Assembly: GCA_948567375.1 (NCBI GenBank) | Contig: OX419757.1 | Location: forward strand, 67,332,001 to 67,396,000 | Reading direction: 5' to 3' | DNA from: Lunularia cruciata | Taxonomy: Eukaryota; Streptophyta; Marchantiopsida; Lunulariales; Lunulariaceae | DNA: 64,000 bases | Part shown: one piece after another, positions 12,290 through 22,380 of the stretch | Layout of the letters: each line of letters begins with the position of its first letter | Position numbering within the stretch: the first letter of the stretch is position 1 | Program-made: the position numbers and the translations under genes | The notes under the pieces: generated by a model | What the model was told of the DNA's origin: nothing | Databases searched by the model: none | The model's input: only the letters and a program-made list of their open reading frames with translations

Positions 12290-12720
12290 ATTACTACATG
12301 CACCAATCTTGAAATAGTATGACCCAAGGCGTCCAATCAAGTTGGCTATAGATGCATCAAGCATATCAATAAGAGCAATCTTACAACAAGAGTGTCATGA
12401 CAAATGGCATCCAATTGTATATTTCTCTCAAAGGCTATTACCAACAAAATGAAACTATCACTCTACCAAATGAGAAAAGTTGGTCATTGTCTTTACAACC
12501 AAGCATTGGAAGCATTATCTTGGCAAGAAGGCATTTGTAGTGGAGATAGATCACAAACCTCTTGTCTCCCTTGAGACACAAAAGGATCTATCTCATGTAT
12601 AGATCTGGTGTGCAGAGTGGAGACAACAATTCAACATGATGATCACATACGTGGAAGGCAAGAAGCAACTTACACATGCATTCACCCAAATCCTCATGGC
12701 AAACAATCTGGTGGCAGAGG
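12290..12720 (+). pseudogene. element 1 RNase H remnant
   Basis: 'IKLAIDASSISI' (first Asp, about 12340-12375), an 'EKLVIVFTTKHWKHYLGKK' segment (about 12477-12530) and 'VEIDHKPLVSLETQK' (about 12540-12585) match the Ty3 RNase H order D-E-D. The downstream 'YVEGKKQLTHAFTQ' tether precedes the integrase zinc-binding region. Confidence 0.7.
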
Positions 12721-12959
12721 TCAAGATGAACCCAAAATTTTGGTCAAGGATTCTTGTTGCTACAAGAACTAATGCATAGATTGTAGGAGCTTGTTCATCC
12801 AAAGATGTCACCAATACCTATAGACTCACCTTTTGTGATGGCAAGTTATGGATCTTGGATGCCATAGACTTAAGAATCACCATCCTAGTAGAATGTCATG
12901 ATTCCACTATTGTAAGTCATATTTGAATAGACAAGACCTTAGATGAAGTCAAATGTTAT

Positions 12960-13700
12960 TACTATTAGCCCAAGATGAGCAACAATGTGATAGAATATGT
13001 TCAAAGCTTTCTACTACGTCAAATAAATAAAGCTTCTAATCAAGCTCCCATAATATTCCTTCAACTCCTCCCTACTCCTACATAATATTGGGAACATGTA
13101 AGGATAGATATGGTTTGTGAATTTCCCAAGACCACCTCAGAACTTGACTCCACTATAGTCTTTGTTGACCAACTCAGCAAAATGATTCATATGTGTCCTA
13201 CTACCAAGGACATGACTGCTCCACAATTAGCTCAATTGTACTTAGATGCAATTTTTTCTCACCATGGCCTATCTTGAGTGCTCATCACCAATTGAGGCAC
13301 TCAATTCACAATTTTTTTTGGAGAACACTCTTTGGCATCTTCAAAACCAAATTTGCCATGTCTATGGCTTACCATCCATAAATCGATGGATAAATAGAGT
13401 GGGCTAATTGCATTATTAAGGACATGCTCCAAGGCTTCACATTAGATGAGCAAGAGAGATGGGACACCTTACTTCCATTGCTGGAATATGCCTACAATAA
13501 TTTAGTGAATACATCCACACAAGTCACACTATTCTTCCTCATATATGGAGAGCATCCTTTCAAACCTTTGAGCTTGATGAAGATCCACATTTTAGCTACC
13601 AAGGTTGACATTGTCAACACTTTTGTCTTTAAATTCCAACAATATGTGGCAAATGCCAAGCACAGGTTGTAGACCGCTCAAAATTTAGCAAAAATAATAT
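12960..13700 (+). pseudogene. element 1 integrase core remnant
   Basis: 'VCEFPKTTSELDSTIVFVDQ' (about 13110-13175) leads into 'APQLAQLYLDAIFSHHGLS'. The second catalytic position reads Asn followed by a stop in the 'IT-N-*-GTQF' context (about 13285-13310) where Asp is expected. The final region 'DEQERWDTLLPLLEYAYNN' (13447-13503) is intact. The lost Asp means the integrase would be dead even without frameshifts. Confidence 0.75.
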
Positions 13701-13974
13701 CAAGATGCACATAAGTAGCACATGGAGTTCAATGTTGGGGATCAATTCTAGCTGTCCACAACCAACCTCATGTTAGTTGGCCCTTGTAAGCTTTGAACTC
13801 ATTTTATTGGGCCTTTTCCCATTTGTTGGTGAATCAACACAATGGCCTATCACCTCAAGCAATACATGAAGATCCATCAAGTGTTGCAAGTTTCCTTACT
13901 ACATAGATATTCACCTCAACCGCTCCACTTTCCCTCCATACAAGAAATTTGACCTTGTCCATCACTCATTCATG

Positions 13975-14175
13975 GCATGAAGGAATATGAAGTCTAATGC
14001 ATTCTCCAAAAATGCATCCGTGGTACCTGCTATTGATATGTGAAATATCTTGTACATGGAAAGGGTACCCCATTATATGAGGCAACATGGGAGCTAGCAA
14101 CCAACTTGACCCATGCACTCGTGTTAGTGTAATCTTTTAAGCAACAACTTTGCAATGAGGACATTGTGTCTTAAA
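13975..14175 (+). pseudogene. element 1 chromodomain remnant
   Basis: After 'MKEYEV' the translation gives 'ILQKCIRGTCY', 'YVKYLVHGKG' and 'LYEATWELATNLTHALVLV', the beta-strand/helix order of a chromodomain attached to integrase in chromoviruses. The better preserved version is at 40349-40566 on the minus strand. The polypurine tract follows directly. Confidence 0.75.
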
Positions 14176-14186
14176 AGAAGGAGGTT

Positions 14187-14778
14187 TGTAATACCATTAG
14201 CTAGACATATCTAGAGGTGAAATTTGGCTTTGTAACATCTAGAAGGATGTTATATATGATGGACTAAGTAGATCAGATAGAGGTGTCACCAAAAGAGTAC
14301 TTCCACAAATACGGCAAAAGCCAAAAACACCTTAAAAACTTTAGAGCCAATTTTGGAGGCCTAGATGGATGAATTAGGCCTCCAAAATGAAAAACCAATT
14401 TCCTTCCAAGGATTGTGCTTGCCTTCTTCAATTGTTGTTAGTGTCATCAAGAGCTTTCCAATGATACCTCACCCATGCAATTTTGAGCTTCCTATATGAA
14501 GATTCCCTTAAGATTCCCTCTAGTTAAACTTGTTTGACCAACTTGATAGGACAAGAACTGACATTTTTAGGGTTAGGCAACTAATCTAACGGTGGATATT
14601 GTTAACATATCACCAATCCATGTTTTTGATCCAAGGGTGGAGCTTCCTTTGAGAGAATCCTCTTTGCTATATAATGAAGACAAGGTGTTCCTTTGGAGGA
14701 TTGTAGTATTGAGTGTGAAGCTTTGTGTTTCTTGTCTTGTGTTTCTCTTGAGGGTTCTTCTATCCTTGGAATATTACA
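14187..14778 (+). repeat. 3' LTR of element 1
   Basis: 592 bp, TGTAATACC...ATATTACA, preceded by a polypurine tract. The flanking target copies are ATCAA (8471-8475) and AATAA (14779-14783), which match at three of five positions; the reading frame of the host Harbinger gene confirms the junction. Confidence 0.85.
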
Positions 14779-14783
14779 AATAA

Positions 14784-14960
14784 TAGGTTTGATGTTTGGT
14801 TAGAAGACAATAGCGGATTTACAAAGAAAATTCAAGTAGATATAGAAATTTCTCCCAGAAGAATGGAGTGTGGTAGAGAGGAAAGTAGGTCAAGGGTGAT
14901 GCAACAATTTCTTGCTCATCATCTCAAGAATTGAATAATAACAAGTTCCTTTGTAATAAA
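14784..14960 (+). pseudogene. displaced 3' end of the Harbinger transposase
   Basis: Immediately after element 1 the frame continues with 'RFDVWLEDN', the acidic W-x-E-D ending that follows the LHN motif in HARBI1-like transposases. Removing element 1 together with one 5-bp target copy (ATCAA at 8471-8475, decayed to AATAA at 14779-14783) puts this piece in frame with the part ending at 8475. This fixes both the insertion site and the identity of the host element. Confidence 0.75.
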
Positions 14961-15120
14961 AATATCTCTTAGTATATGATAAGCACCAAGTCCATCTCTT
15001 ATTCTTCTTCATGATGTAATATTGTTTGGAGAATGTTAAGCACTAGTCTTGTTCTGATGCATAAACTTGTTTTTTTTGGAATTTAGTATTGCATCAACCT
15101 AGTTTTTAAACCCTCTCAGT

Positions 15121-15530
15121 TCAAGTTTGGTATTGGTTGGCAAATGTTGGAGCCCATTGAAACCCATTGCAACTATCAAAAGGAGTTGCTTGATCAGTTG
15201 ACGCCGGTTGATGCTCAAAGTGGATGTTAGAAGGCATTGTGTGACTGTCAATGTGGATAGAAAAGTGCTGATTGGTAGGTTGGCACCGGTTGATGCCTGG
15301 TGTGGATTGGAAAAGGTGCACGTTGATGTTGGTTGATACTCGGTAAAAATGGAAAAGGGTTTCCAACAAAAGGTTGATGCTTGTTGCTGCTCGGTGTGGT
15401 GCGTTTAGGTTATCAACAAAAGGTTGGTGCTCATGGACTTTGGAAAGCACTAGTTGGCACCCATTCTTGAGGCAACGGTCTGGTAGTGCCAGTTGACAAT
15501 GTATCATGTTGCATGTTGCCATCAGATGAT
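15121..15530. repeat. degenerate GGTTGATGC-type repeat tract
   Basis: Short phrases built on 'GTTGATGCT' and 'GTTGGCACC', followed by 'GGTGTGG', recur every 40-70 bp through this tract. Together they create a 133-codon minus-strand frame (15121-15522) that looks like a repeat artefact and not a gene. Similar wording reappears near 16470-16520 and 19600-19740. Confidence 0.45.
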
Positions 15531-16846
15531 GCTCAAAATCTGGTTTTTGTCCTCAAAATTTGGGGTTTTTTAAGTGGTGAATTGTGATTTTTTGGGCAAA
15601 ATATAGATTTAAGAGTTCATATGAGACTTTATATAATCATGCACCTTCTACAAAGAAGTCACCATTGGACATATTTTTAGAAAGAAATTCAATTTTTAAA
15701 GGAGGAGTGCAATTCAAGTTTTCTAAGACTAGACTTGAATTTCAGGTTTCAAAGGAAGAGCCCCATTAAAAGGAGTGTGTGCATCTTAAAAATAGAATGA
15801 GAGGAGAAGGAGTGCTATTTTGGAGAGAAAGAGAATTGAGAGAGAAAGCTTGGCAAGAGAGCAAGTGTTGAGAGGAAAACAAATTTTGTAAAAGAGTAAG
15901 TGGTGAGAGGAAAGCAAGTTTAGGAAGAGGGTGCAGACAGAAATTTCCTCTGGCATAAGTTTGGGGTTATGAGAAGATTATTGATAATTAGGACATGAAA
16001 AATACTCAAGAAGGAGATTGGTTAATTGGTTTTCACACAACTCAACACCCAGCTACCTTCATAAAATGGTCTTGGATGGATAAACAGCAAGTTCAAATTG
16101 CTATTGCTAGAATCAAGGAGGTTGATCTAGATGTTCTTAGCCTAAAGATAACCCTTGGGCTAGACTACCCTCACCTAGAGGTATTTTTTTCTCCCATTCT
16201 TGTTTCTTTCTTGCTATTTGTTTGTTTTCTAGTCCTACAATCAATTTTTCTAATGTTTAATCATCAGCACCATATAGGTGTCACCTAGCACAAACCCATG
16301 TTGCTTGCCCTGTCTTGCAATGTCTGCAAGTGTTGCCCCATCTTGCTTGCTCTTAAATCCTAAAACCTTGCATTGCCTAATGCCTTTTCCTATTCCATAG
16401 TATCTTTGAGCATTGCCTAGCGTCTACCTATTTTTGACTATTTGTGGAAAACATATCATGTAGTATTAATGGGTGGCGTTTGGCATTGTTGGGTGTCATT
16501 TTTCTGTTCCACACTGCCAATGAGTGGCTACCCATATTGTCCCTTTTGAACCATGTTTTTCTATTGTTTGGGAGCATCTTTGGGCGGCATCCAACAGCTT
16601 TCCTTATGAACCCGATTGCTTATACTTGTTTGTTGGAGACTTTTCTAGGTACTTGCATGTATAGAGTTGATGTGCCCTTGGGACAAGAATTCTTTCCCAT
16701 GGTTAGTTAAAGGGAGGTATTTTCAGTTGACAGTGGATGTAATTTGAGATGTACTTGCAACGCCAAGAAGGAGCTCACCAAGAAGGAGGACGATTCCTTA
16801 CACAACTAATTTAGATTGGTTTCCACATAGAGATAGTGTTGCAAAG
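15531..16846. other. no confident gene; A-rich and repeat-derived sequence
   Basis: An open frame at 15995-16288 (97 codons, 'GDWLIGFHTTQHPATFIKWSW...') could be the upstream part of the unidentified unit that follows, but I recognise no domain in it. GA-rich sequence (15780-15950) and cytosine/thymine-rich low-complexity stretches fill the rest. Confidence 0.35.
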
Positions 16847-19100
16847 ATGTATTTGGCAAGGCAATGTGTGTGTCTTGCATTTAGGGCTTTATTCCACATG
16901 ATGAGTGCACTTGTGGCACCAATGAGTTGGCCCAAAATTTTACATGGGCATTTGGTTGTAACACCAAAACAAAGTAATCCTCCACACCAAAAGGAGATTT
17001 GGTGTGCAGGATTACAATTAGGAGGAGTTAGCATTTTGAGCTATCACTACAAAAGTGGGGAGTTTGTAGAGCCAATTGAGGAGATCTGATGGATGCAAGT
17101 TTAGAGTCACCTTTCTTTGGTAGATACTAGCTCATGTCTTTGTGGAGAGAGGTTACATTCCTTAGGAGCAAGTGTCTTACTTGAGTGAGGGAGAAGAGTA
17201 GATTATATACAACAGAGAGGATGAGGATGAAGATAAGGACAGTGAGTGGCTCAATAGATAGTTTTTGGTGAATTCATTTTTGGCATATTTTGTATATTTT
17301 CATTGTTGGAAAACATACAAATTATTTATTGTATACACCATAACTAAATTTAATAAATGAGTTAATTTAACATACCTTAATTAATGAACTTGTGTGTTTA
17401 CTTGATTGATAGTGATTTTTACTTGATGAAGGACTGCATGTTACCTATTGTGAACAAGTGTTCAATAGATTTGTGTTGAGACACATGCCTTACCAATAGT
17501 GAGGTTAGGGAGTGATAGTTATCTTGAGAGAGTTCCTTGTACATCTTCATCCTTTGAGATAGCTCCTTCTCCCTCTTCTTCCCCTTCTTTGTTCCTAGAG
17601 AGTGCACGTCCTCCCCTCATAGCCAAGAGTTCCTTCTCCTTCTTGTTTTGTTGACACAAAGCATGTATTAGATGATTATGTCTGAGTGGCTAAGGAGCAA
17701 GAGAGACTTGTTGTTGAGCAGGAGAGTAGATAGGAGACTTTAGAGGAAAGAGAGATTAGTGCTACAACATGAGAATAGATTAAAGAGTGTAGAAGAGCAA
17801 GAGATATTAGTGCTTGAGCACAAGAGTAGATTAGAGGTATAGAGGATTGAGAGAGATTAGTGCTTGAGCATGAGAGTAGATTGGAGAGTGTAGGGGAGCA
17901 AGGGAGATTAGTGCTTGAAAAAAAGTGTAGATTAGAGAGTGTAGAGGATCAAGAGAGATTAGTGCTTAAGCATGAGTGTAGATTAGAAAGCTTGGAAAAG
18001 CATGATAGATTTTTGTTTGAGAGAAAGACTCCTTTGTGAGCAAGAGGATACTCTTTCTGCAACAGAGGACATGCATATGACCTTTACTAGCTATGAGATG
18101 GAGAGAGAGCAGAGGTTAGCTGACTTGGACTTGGATATCCTAGGTGCTTTTGCCATGGTTGAGGGTCCAATTACAAAATCATGCACAAGAGTTAGCATTT
18201 GTTATAGAGAGGTGCAATTGTGCACATGTTTAAGTTGAAAAGAGTGAGAGTAGTCTAGCTTAGGTGAAGCCTTGTGTGGCTTAACTTGAATTGAGACTCT
18301 ATATGATTGCTTGCTAGCTCCATAGGGAGATGTATACCTAGACAAATGCCACCTATGTGTTACCTCGGAATGTTGTGACTTAAGAGACCTAGACTTTTGC
18401 CTCCTATTCCTTACCTCACAATGTGGTGACTTAGGAGACTCAAACTGAGTTTAGAGATAGGCTTTGTCTATCAAGAGAGTATATTCCATGTATTCTCTTC
18501 CCAAGATTCATATGAAAGAAGATTATTGTTGTGGATGTTACTTGTTTGGCATCATTATAGTTTTGTGGTAGCATTGGTTATAGTGTGTGAGAGAGCTTGA
18601 TAATTAGGCATGGCTAGTGCCCTCACACAAAGTCAAGGCCTGTAGGGTGGGTAGCATGTCTTAATATTAGCCATATCATTCAATTCTATTTGTTGCACTT
18701 TGAGGTTATCTTGTGGATAGATCTTTTGCCTCATAGAATTGAGTCATTGTTACGGAGCATGTGGCTATGGATAGAATTTCCAAAGGAAGTTCAAACCAGG
18801 TCTAGCCTCATAGCCTATTTGTGTTCTATAGATGTCCAACAAGATGAGTTCAATGGACTTAGAGCTAGATCCTATGAGCATCTTACTTCATTAGGTTTAC
18901 CTCTTTGTGATCTGTTGATCTTGGATAGTTATGCACCTTCTTATTATAGGAACCATCCACATGTTGCAATCCATACTCCATACTTTTGTCCTTACAAAGC
19001 AAAGAGATCATCATACACTTGGTCATTTGACCACTTCATGATAGCTTTGGATATATTTGTCCATGATGATCAGCTTACTATTAGTTGGGCAGAAGAGTAG
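16847..19100 (+). pseudogene. unidentified decayed coding unit, copy A (coiled-coil repeats)
   Basis: I do not recognise this family. Translation gives 'ILAHVFVERG' followed by an acidic stretch (about 17125-17245), a tandem coiled-coil segment (17690-18030), a repeated 'LP-[RH]-NVVT' phrase (about 18360-18440) and a C-terminal open frame (18690-19100, 136 codons) starting 'LHFEVILWIDLL'. The same order recurs on the minus strand at 34.1-36.3 kb ('ILTHLFMERG', acidic stretch, coiled coil, 'THFEVIPW'), so this is a real, once-coding unit present at least twice. Stops are frequent. It could be an accessory ORF of a transposon, since both copies lie among transposons; that is only inference. Confidence 0.5.
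17690..18030 (+). repeat. 51-bp minisatellite encoding a 17-residue coiled-coil unit
   Basis: Unit starts at 17728, 17777, 17828, 17878, 17929 and 17980 give spacings of 49, 51, 50, 51 and 51 bp. Each unit encodes a variant of R-L-E-S-V-E-E-Q-E-R-L-V-L-E-H-E-S, rich in Leu, Glu and Arg as in a coiled coil. The last three units remain in one frame, while the earlier ones carry 1-2-bp indels and stops. Confidence 0.85.
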
Positions 19101-19360
19101 TAGATGTCCAATAGACTAAGTTCTTATATTAATGATCCTTATGAACTTCTAGCTAGCATTATCAAACATCAACTCTTGGATGAGAGCGGGTGGTGCCTTT
19201 GGTGGTCATTGAGTCCATTTAGGATTCAACATGATGTATACTGACACAAACTTGAGGATGCAATTGCACAAAGACTCCCTCTTGCATCTCTCTCATCTTC
19301 TCTACCTCCTTCTCCTCAAGCATAGTGATTAGCCTTAGGGACTACACATTTATATACATC

Positions 19361-19505
19361 ATAGTATCATATTTATCATTGTACATTTATTTTCATTTTC
19401 ATTCTCACTTTGCATCACTCTCATACCTCATATCATGTGATATGTATCATAGTTTTGATTTTACATTTATTTCCATTTTCACTTTGCATTACTCTCATAC
19501 CGTAT
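19361..19505. repeat. imperfect tandem duplication, T-rich
   Basis: A segment running from 'CATAGTATCATATTTATC' to 'ACTCTCATACC' is followed at once by a shorter copy ending in the same 'CACTTTGCATTACTCTCATACC'-like phrase. No coding role is apparent. Confidence 0.55.
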
Positions 19506-19932
19506 ATCACTTGAATTTGAATTTGTTAAATAACATGAATTTTCTTAACTTATGCTTAGGCATCAACTGGTGACTACAAGCACTATTGCTAACAATAGGT
19601 GCCATCATGCACCTTCCAAACCAAACTAGCGTCATTGGGTTCCATCTAAAAAATTACATAGGCTTTGGTGTGTGCCATCACATGCCACTAGGTACCATTG
19701 GGCGGCACTGGGCACCTTGCCATTCTTTGATGGATGTCAACAAGAGTCCCTTCATGAGTGAGCAACAGCAAGCGCCGATGAGTGTCAAAACATGCTATTT
19801 TAAGGCTTGGTTGGGAATGTCATGCTCTTTTGGGATCTGACGGGCGACTCTAGGTGGCTGTTTGTTCAACTTCAAGCGTGAGAAGTCTTTATGGAGTGGC
19901 TTTTAATAAGAGTCCTTGTTCTAGCAATCTCT

Positions 19933-20090
19933 AGAGGTTACACAAAATCTCAAATCTCATACACTTAGCAGCAACCATTAAAATATTAAATAAATCAAAA
20001 ACTAGTCTTTGAGAGGTTACAAAAAAATCTCAAATCTCATCCACTTACCAACAACCATTACATATTAAATAAATCAAAAAGTCAAAGATC
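19933..20090. repeat. 79-bp tandem duplication
   Basis: Two copies of a segment starting AGAGGTTACA and ending in 'TATTAAATAAATCAAAAA' begin at 19933 and 20012, about 90% alike. The array lies at the 3' side of the Myb/trihelix-like pseudogene. Confidence 0.7.
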
Positions 20091-20094
20091 ATCT

Positions 20095-21500
20095 TTAATT
20101 ATAAACATACACCAAATACATGGAAGTGTCTTCAATGGTGGTATCACCTTTGCTTCCACTACAATATGAATTTGGAATAGGATTTTTTGGTTTGGGACTA
20201 TAATGTGTAGCCAAAGGCTGGATTTCTTGATGAACTTGAGTTAGCACGATGAAATATTGACTAATTTCCAAGGGAGATTTTCCTCCTTGCAAGAGACTCA
20301 TTTTTATTTCATAAGTGAATTTTGAATCTAGAATCATCTACTTGAACTTGTGTTTGTCTGCCCTAGCTTTCCTTTTATCAACACTCAATTTCTTCTCAAT
20401 CTCAACTTTTATTTTCTTTGTCTCTAATCTAACACGCTCAACTTCCATTTTCATCAATTTTTTCTCTCTTTTCCCCATTTTAGTGGCTTCTTGTTCATCT
20501 AGTCATAATCTCTCCCTAGATTCTATATTGTTTGCCTTCAACATGGTGATTTTTGCTAAATCTAGAAACAACAACATACTAGGTGATATTCTTGATACCT
20601 TACTTGTGGATGTTTCACCTTTTCTCCTCTTTGGGTCACATTCTCCTTCTTTGTTGAGGAAGTTTCCTTTGACCCATCCCTTGTAGAAGCTAGTGGAAGT
20701 GGTGTACCAAAGATGATTCCTTGACTGGTGCAACAAACTATGACTTCTTGAGTGTACATGCTTAGACCCATTCTCCAAGGCCTCCATGTAAACACTATGT
20801 AAACTTTTTACCCCTTAGGTGTTTGGGACAAACTAGGGGCATGAGTCCAAAGAGCACTACCTCTAGAGGAGATGGGAAATGAGAGCATGTCAATATGGTT
20901 TATTTGCATTCAAGAACCTCCTCGGCACCAACCTTGTATGAATTGGGATTTAGATATTCCAAACTTACCATAGCAAGTGGAGTAACGTTTGCTCTATTCT
21001 TGAACATGGCTTCCATTTTAGCAAAGTATGGGCACATTCCATTCAATTTGTCATCTATAATTCTCCACCCTTCGCCATATTCCTTTTCCATGAGTCCTTC
21101 TCCAATAAACTTGTTTTTCAACTCTTGAGCTTCTTAGTATGGTTTCATATACCTCAACCATTTCTTGTACAATCTATCACCTGTCATAGAAGTAGGAAAT
21201 TCTTACGACTCCCAAACCAAAAATGTATCCATGAAACTAAAAGTAGTGGATTTTTGAATGGGCCTTTTGCAATTCTTACCATGAGTCTATGCAAAATGAT
21301 TGGGGTCTTCCAAATAATCCAATATTTGGCCATAATGGTGTGTTGCCATGTGGAACCATTTTTCTTCTTTTCTTTTGCTCTGCATGGAGGCCATCCTCAA
21401 CATTTCTCCAAACTTCCCTAATGAGTGTATTGGTTGTGGATCCAAATGTGAGTCTAAAGGTCTTTGTTCTGAATCCAAATGTTAGCCTACAATGCAATCA
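20095..21500 (-). pseudogene. Myb/SANT (trihelix)-like DNA-binding protein, decayed
   Basis: On the minus strand, pieces in shifting frames give 'GEGWRIIDDKLNGMCPYFAK' (about 21020-21090), resembling a trihelix/Myb-SANT DNA-binding helix set. A Lys/Arg- and Ser-rich linker (about 20580-20660) and a charged C-terminal helix with 'MGKREKKLMKMEVERVRLE' and 'KKIKVEIEKKLSVDKRKARA' (about 20350-20500) follow, typical of the coiled coil at the end of such plant proteins. Harbinger elements carry a Myb/SANT partner protein beside their transposase, so this may be the partner of the Harbinger relics here, but no terminal inverted repeats tie them together. An ordinary host gene relic is the alternative. 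Confidence 0.45.
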
Positions 21501-21610
21501 GGTACTTGATCTCTTGTTGCATAATTTTTGTTGCCTTAATTGAGTGTTGTCACATTCCATCTTCCAACTAACTTTTTTGTTTTATACAACACACCTAAAG
21601 ATCCATATTA

Positions 21611-22040
21611 TCTTGCCTAACTTTTTATAAATGAATGCAACTTGCACTAAATATTTGTTACACCATTTATGGGGGGTTCATTTATTAGCACTTCATCCCA
21701 ATACAAAGTTCACTAAAAATAGTTATGAATTTTATTATTTATCCCCATAGACATCCGTCAAAACTATTTCTGAAACCCCCTATTTAAAGTTAAAACTTTG
21801 CTCCACCGCTTCTTCCTACAAAATCTTGCCTAATTTTTATAAATGAACACAACTTGCACTAAGTATCCATTACATAATTTATGGGGTAGGGTTCTTTATT
21901 AGCACTCATCCCAATACAGAGTTCACTAAATATAGTTTTGAAGTTTATTATTTATCCCATAGACATCCGTACAAAACTATTTCTGAAACCCCCTATTGTA
22001 TACTTTAAAACTGTGCTCCACATCTTCTTCTTACAAAAAA
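21611..22040. repeat. 213-bp tandem duplication
   Basis: Two copies beginning TCTTGCCTAA start at 21611 and 21824 and run in parallel through 'CAACTTGCACTAA', 'TTCACTAAA' and 'AGACATCCGT' to 'TTTCTGAAACCCCCTAT'. Differences are scattered substitutions and small indels. No coding potential was seen. Confidence 0.85.
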
Positions 22041-22233
22041 TCTAGTGTATGACTGACAGCTTCAAATTGAAAAACAGACCTATATCTTGCACCATAGTTT
22101 ATGACAAAACCAAGAAGTTTAGTATGTTCTGACATAGGTTCACACTTTGACCATGATTCCACTTGAGGTACTCACCTGGCAAGATAACAACCCAGTATTA
22201 TATCAAGTATGCAAATTATACTCTTCTCTCTCT

Positions 22234-22380
22234 CTCTCTATGTTTACTAAGGATTAACTATTGGGGCAAAGCTCCATTTTATCTCTTTTGTCTCTCCCTT
22301 GTACGGTTTATGGGGTCTTCCCATACTTCATGTGTTCTGCATGGTCGCTTTTTTCTCTCTATGTTTAGTAAGGATTAACT
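22234..22380 (+). mobile_element. LINE-like 3' tail insertion with 26-bp target duplication
   Basis: A 95-bp insert (22260-22354) matches the 3' tail of the LINE-like copies ('TTTTGTCTCTCCCTTGTACGG...'). It is flanked by 26-bp direct repeats at 22234-22259 and 22355-22380 that differ at one base. Like the insert at 747-831 it contains essentially only the untranslated tail. The target is a CT-rich sequence. Confidence 0.85.

Larger units (their letters stand above)
8476..14778 (+). mobile_element. element 1: Ty3/gypsy chromovirus, complete structure but coding capacity lost
   Basis: A 6.3-kb LTR retrotransposon with LTRs at 8476-9070 and 14187-14778, an initiator tRNA-Met primer site, a polypurine tract (AAAAGAAGGAGG at 14173-14184), and gag, protease, RT, RNase H, integrase and chromodomain regions in Ty3/gypsy order. 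All frames carry stops and frameshifts. It lies in the 3' end of a Harbinger pseudogene. The family is the same as element 2 at 39562-45474 and the LTR piece at 6713, because LTR and protein motifs agree throughout. Confidence 0.92.

Noticed and set aside
15121-15522. 133-codon minus-strand open frame
   Set aside because: It runs through a degenerate GGTTGATGC repeat tract; repeats of this kind keep stops out by chance, and no domain is visible.
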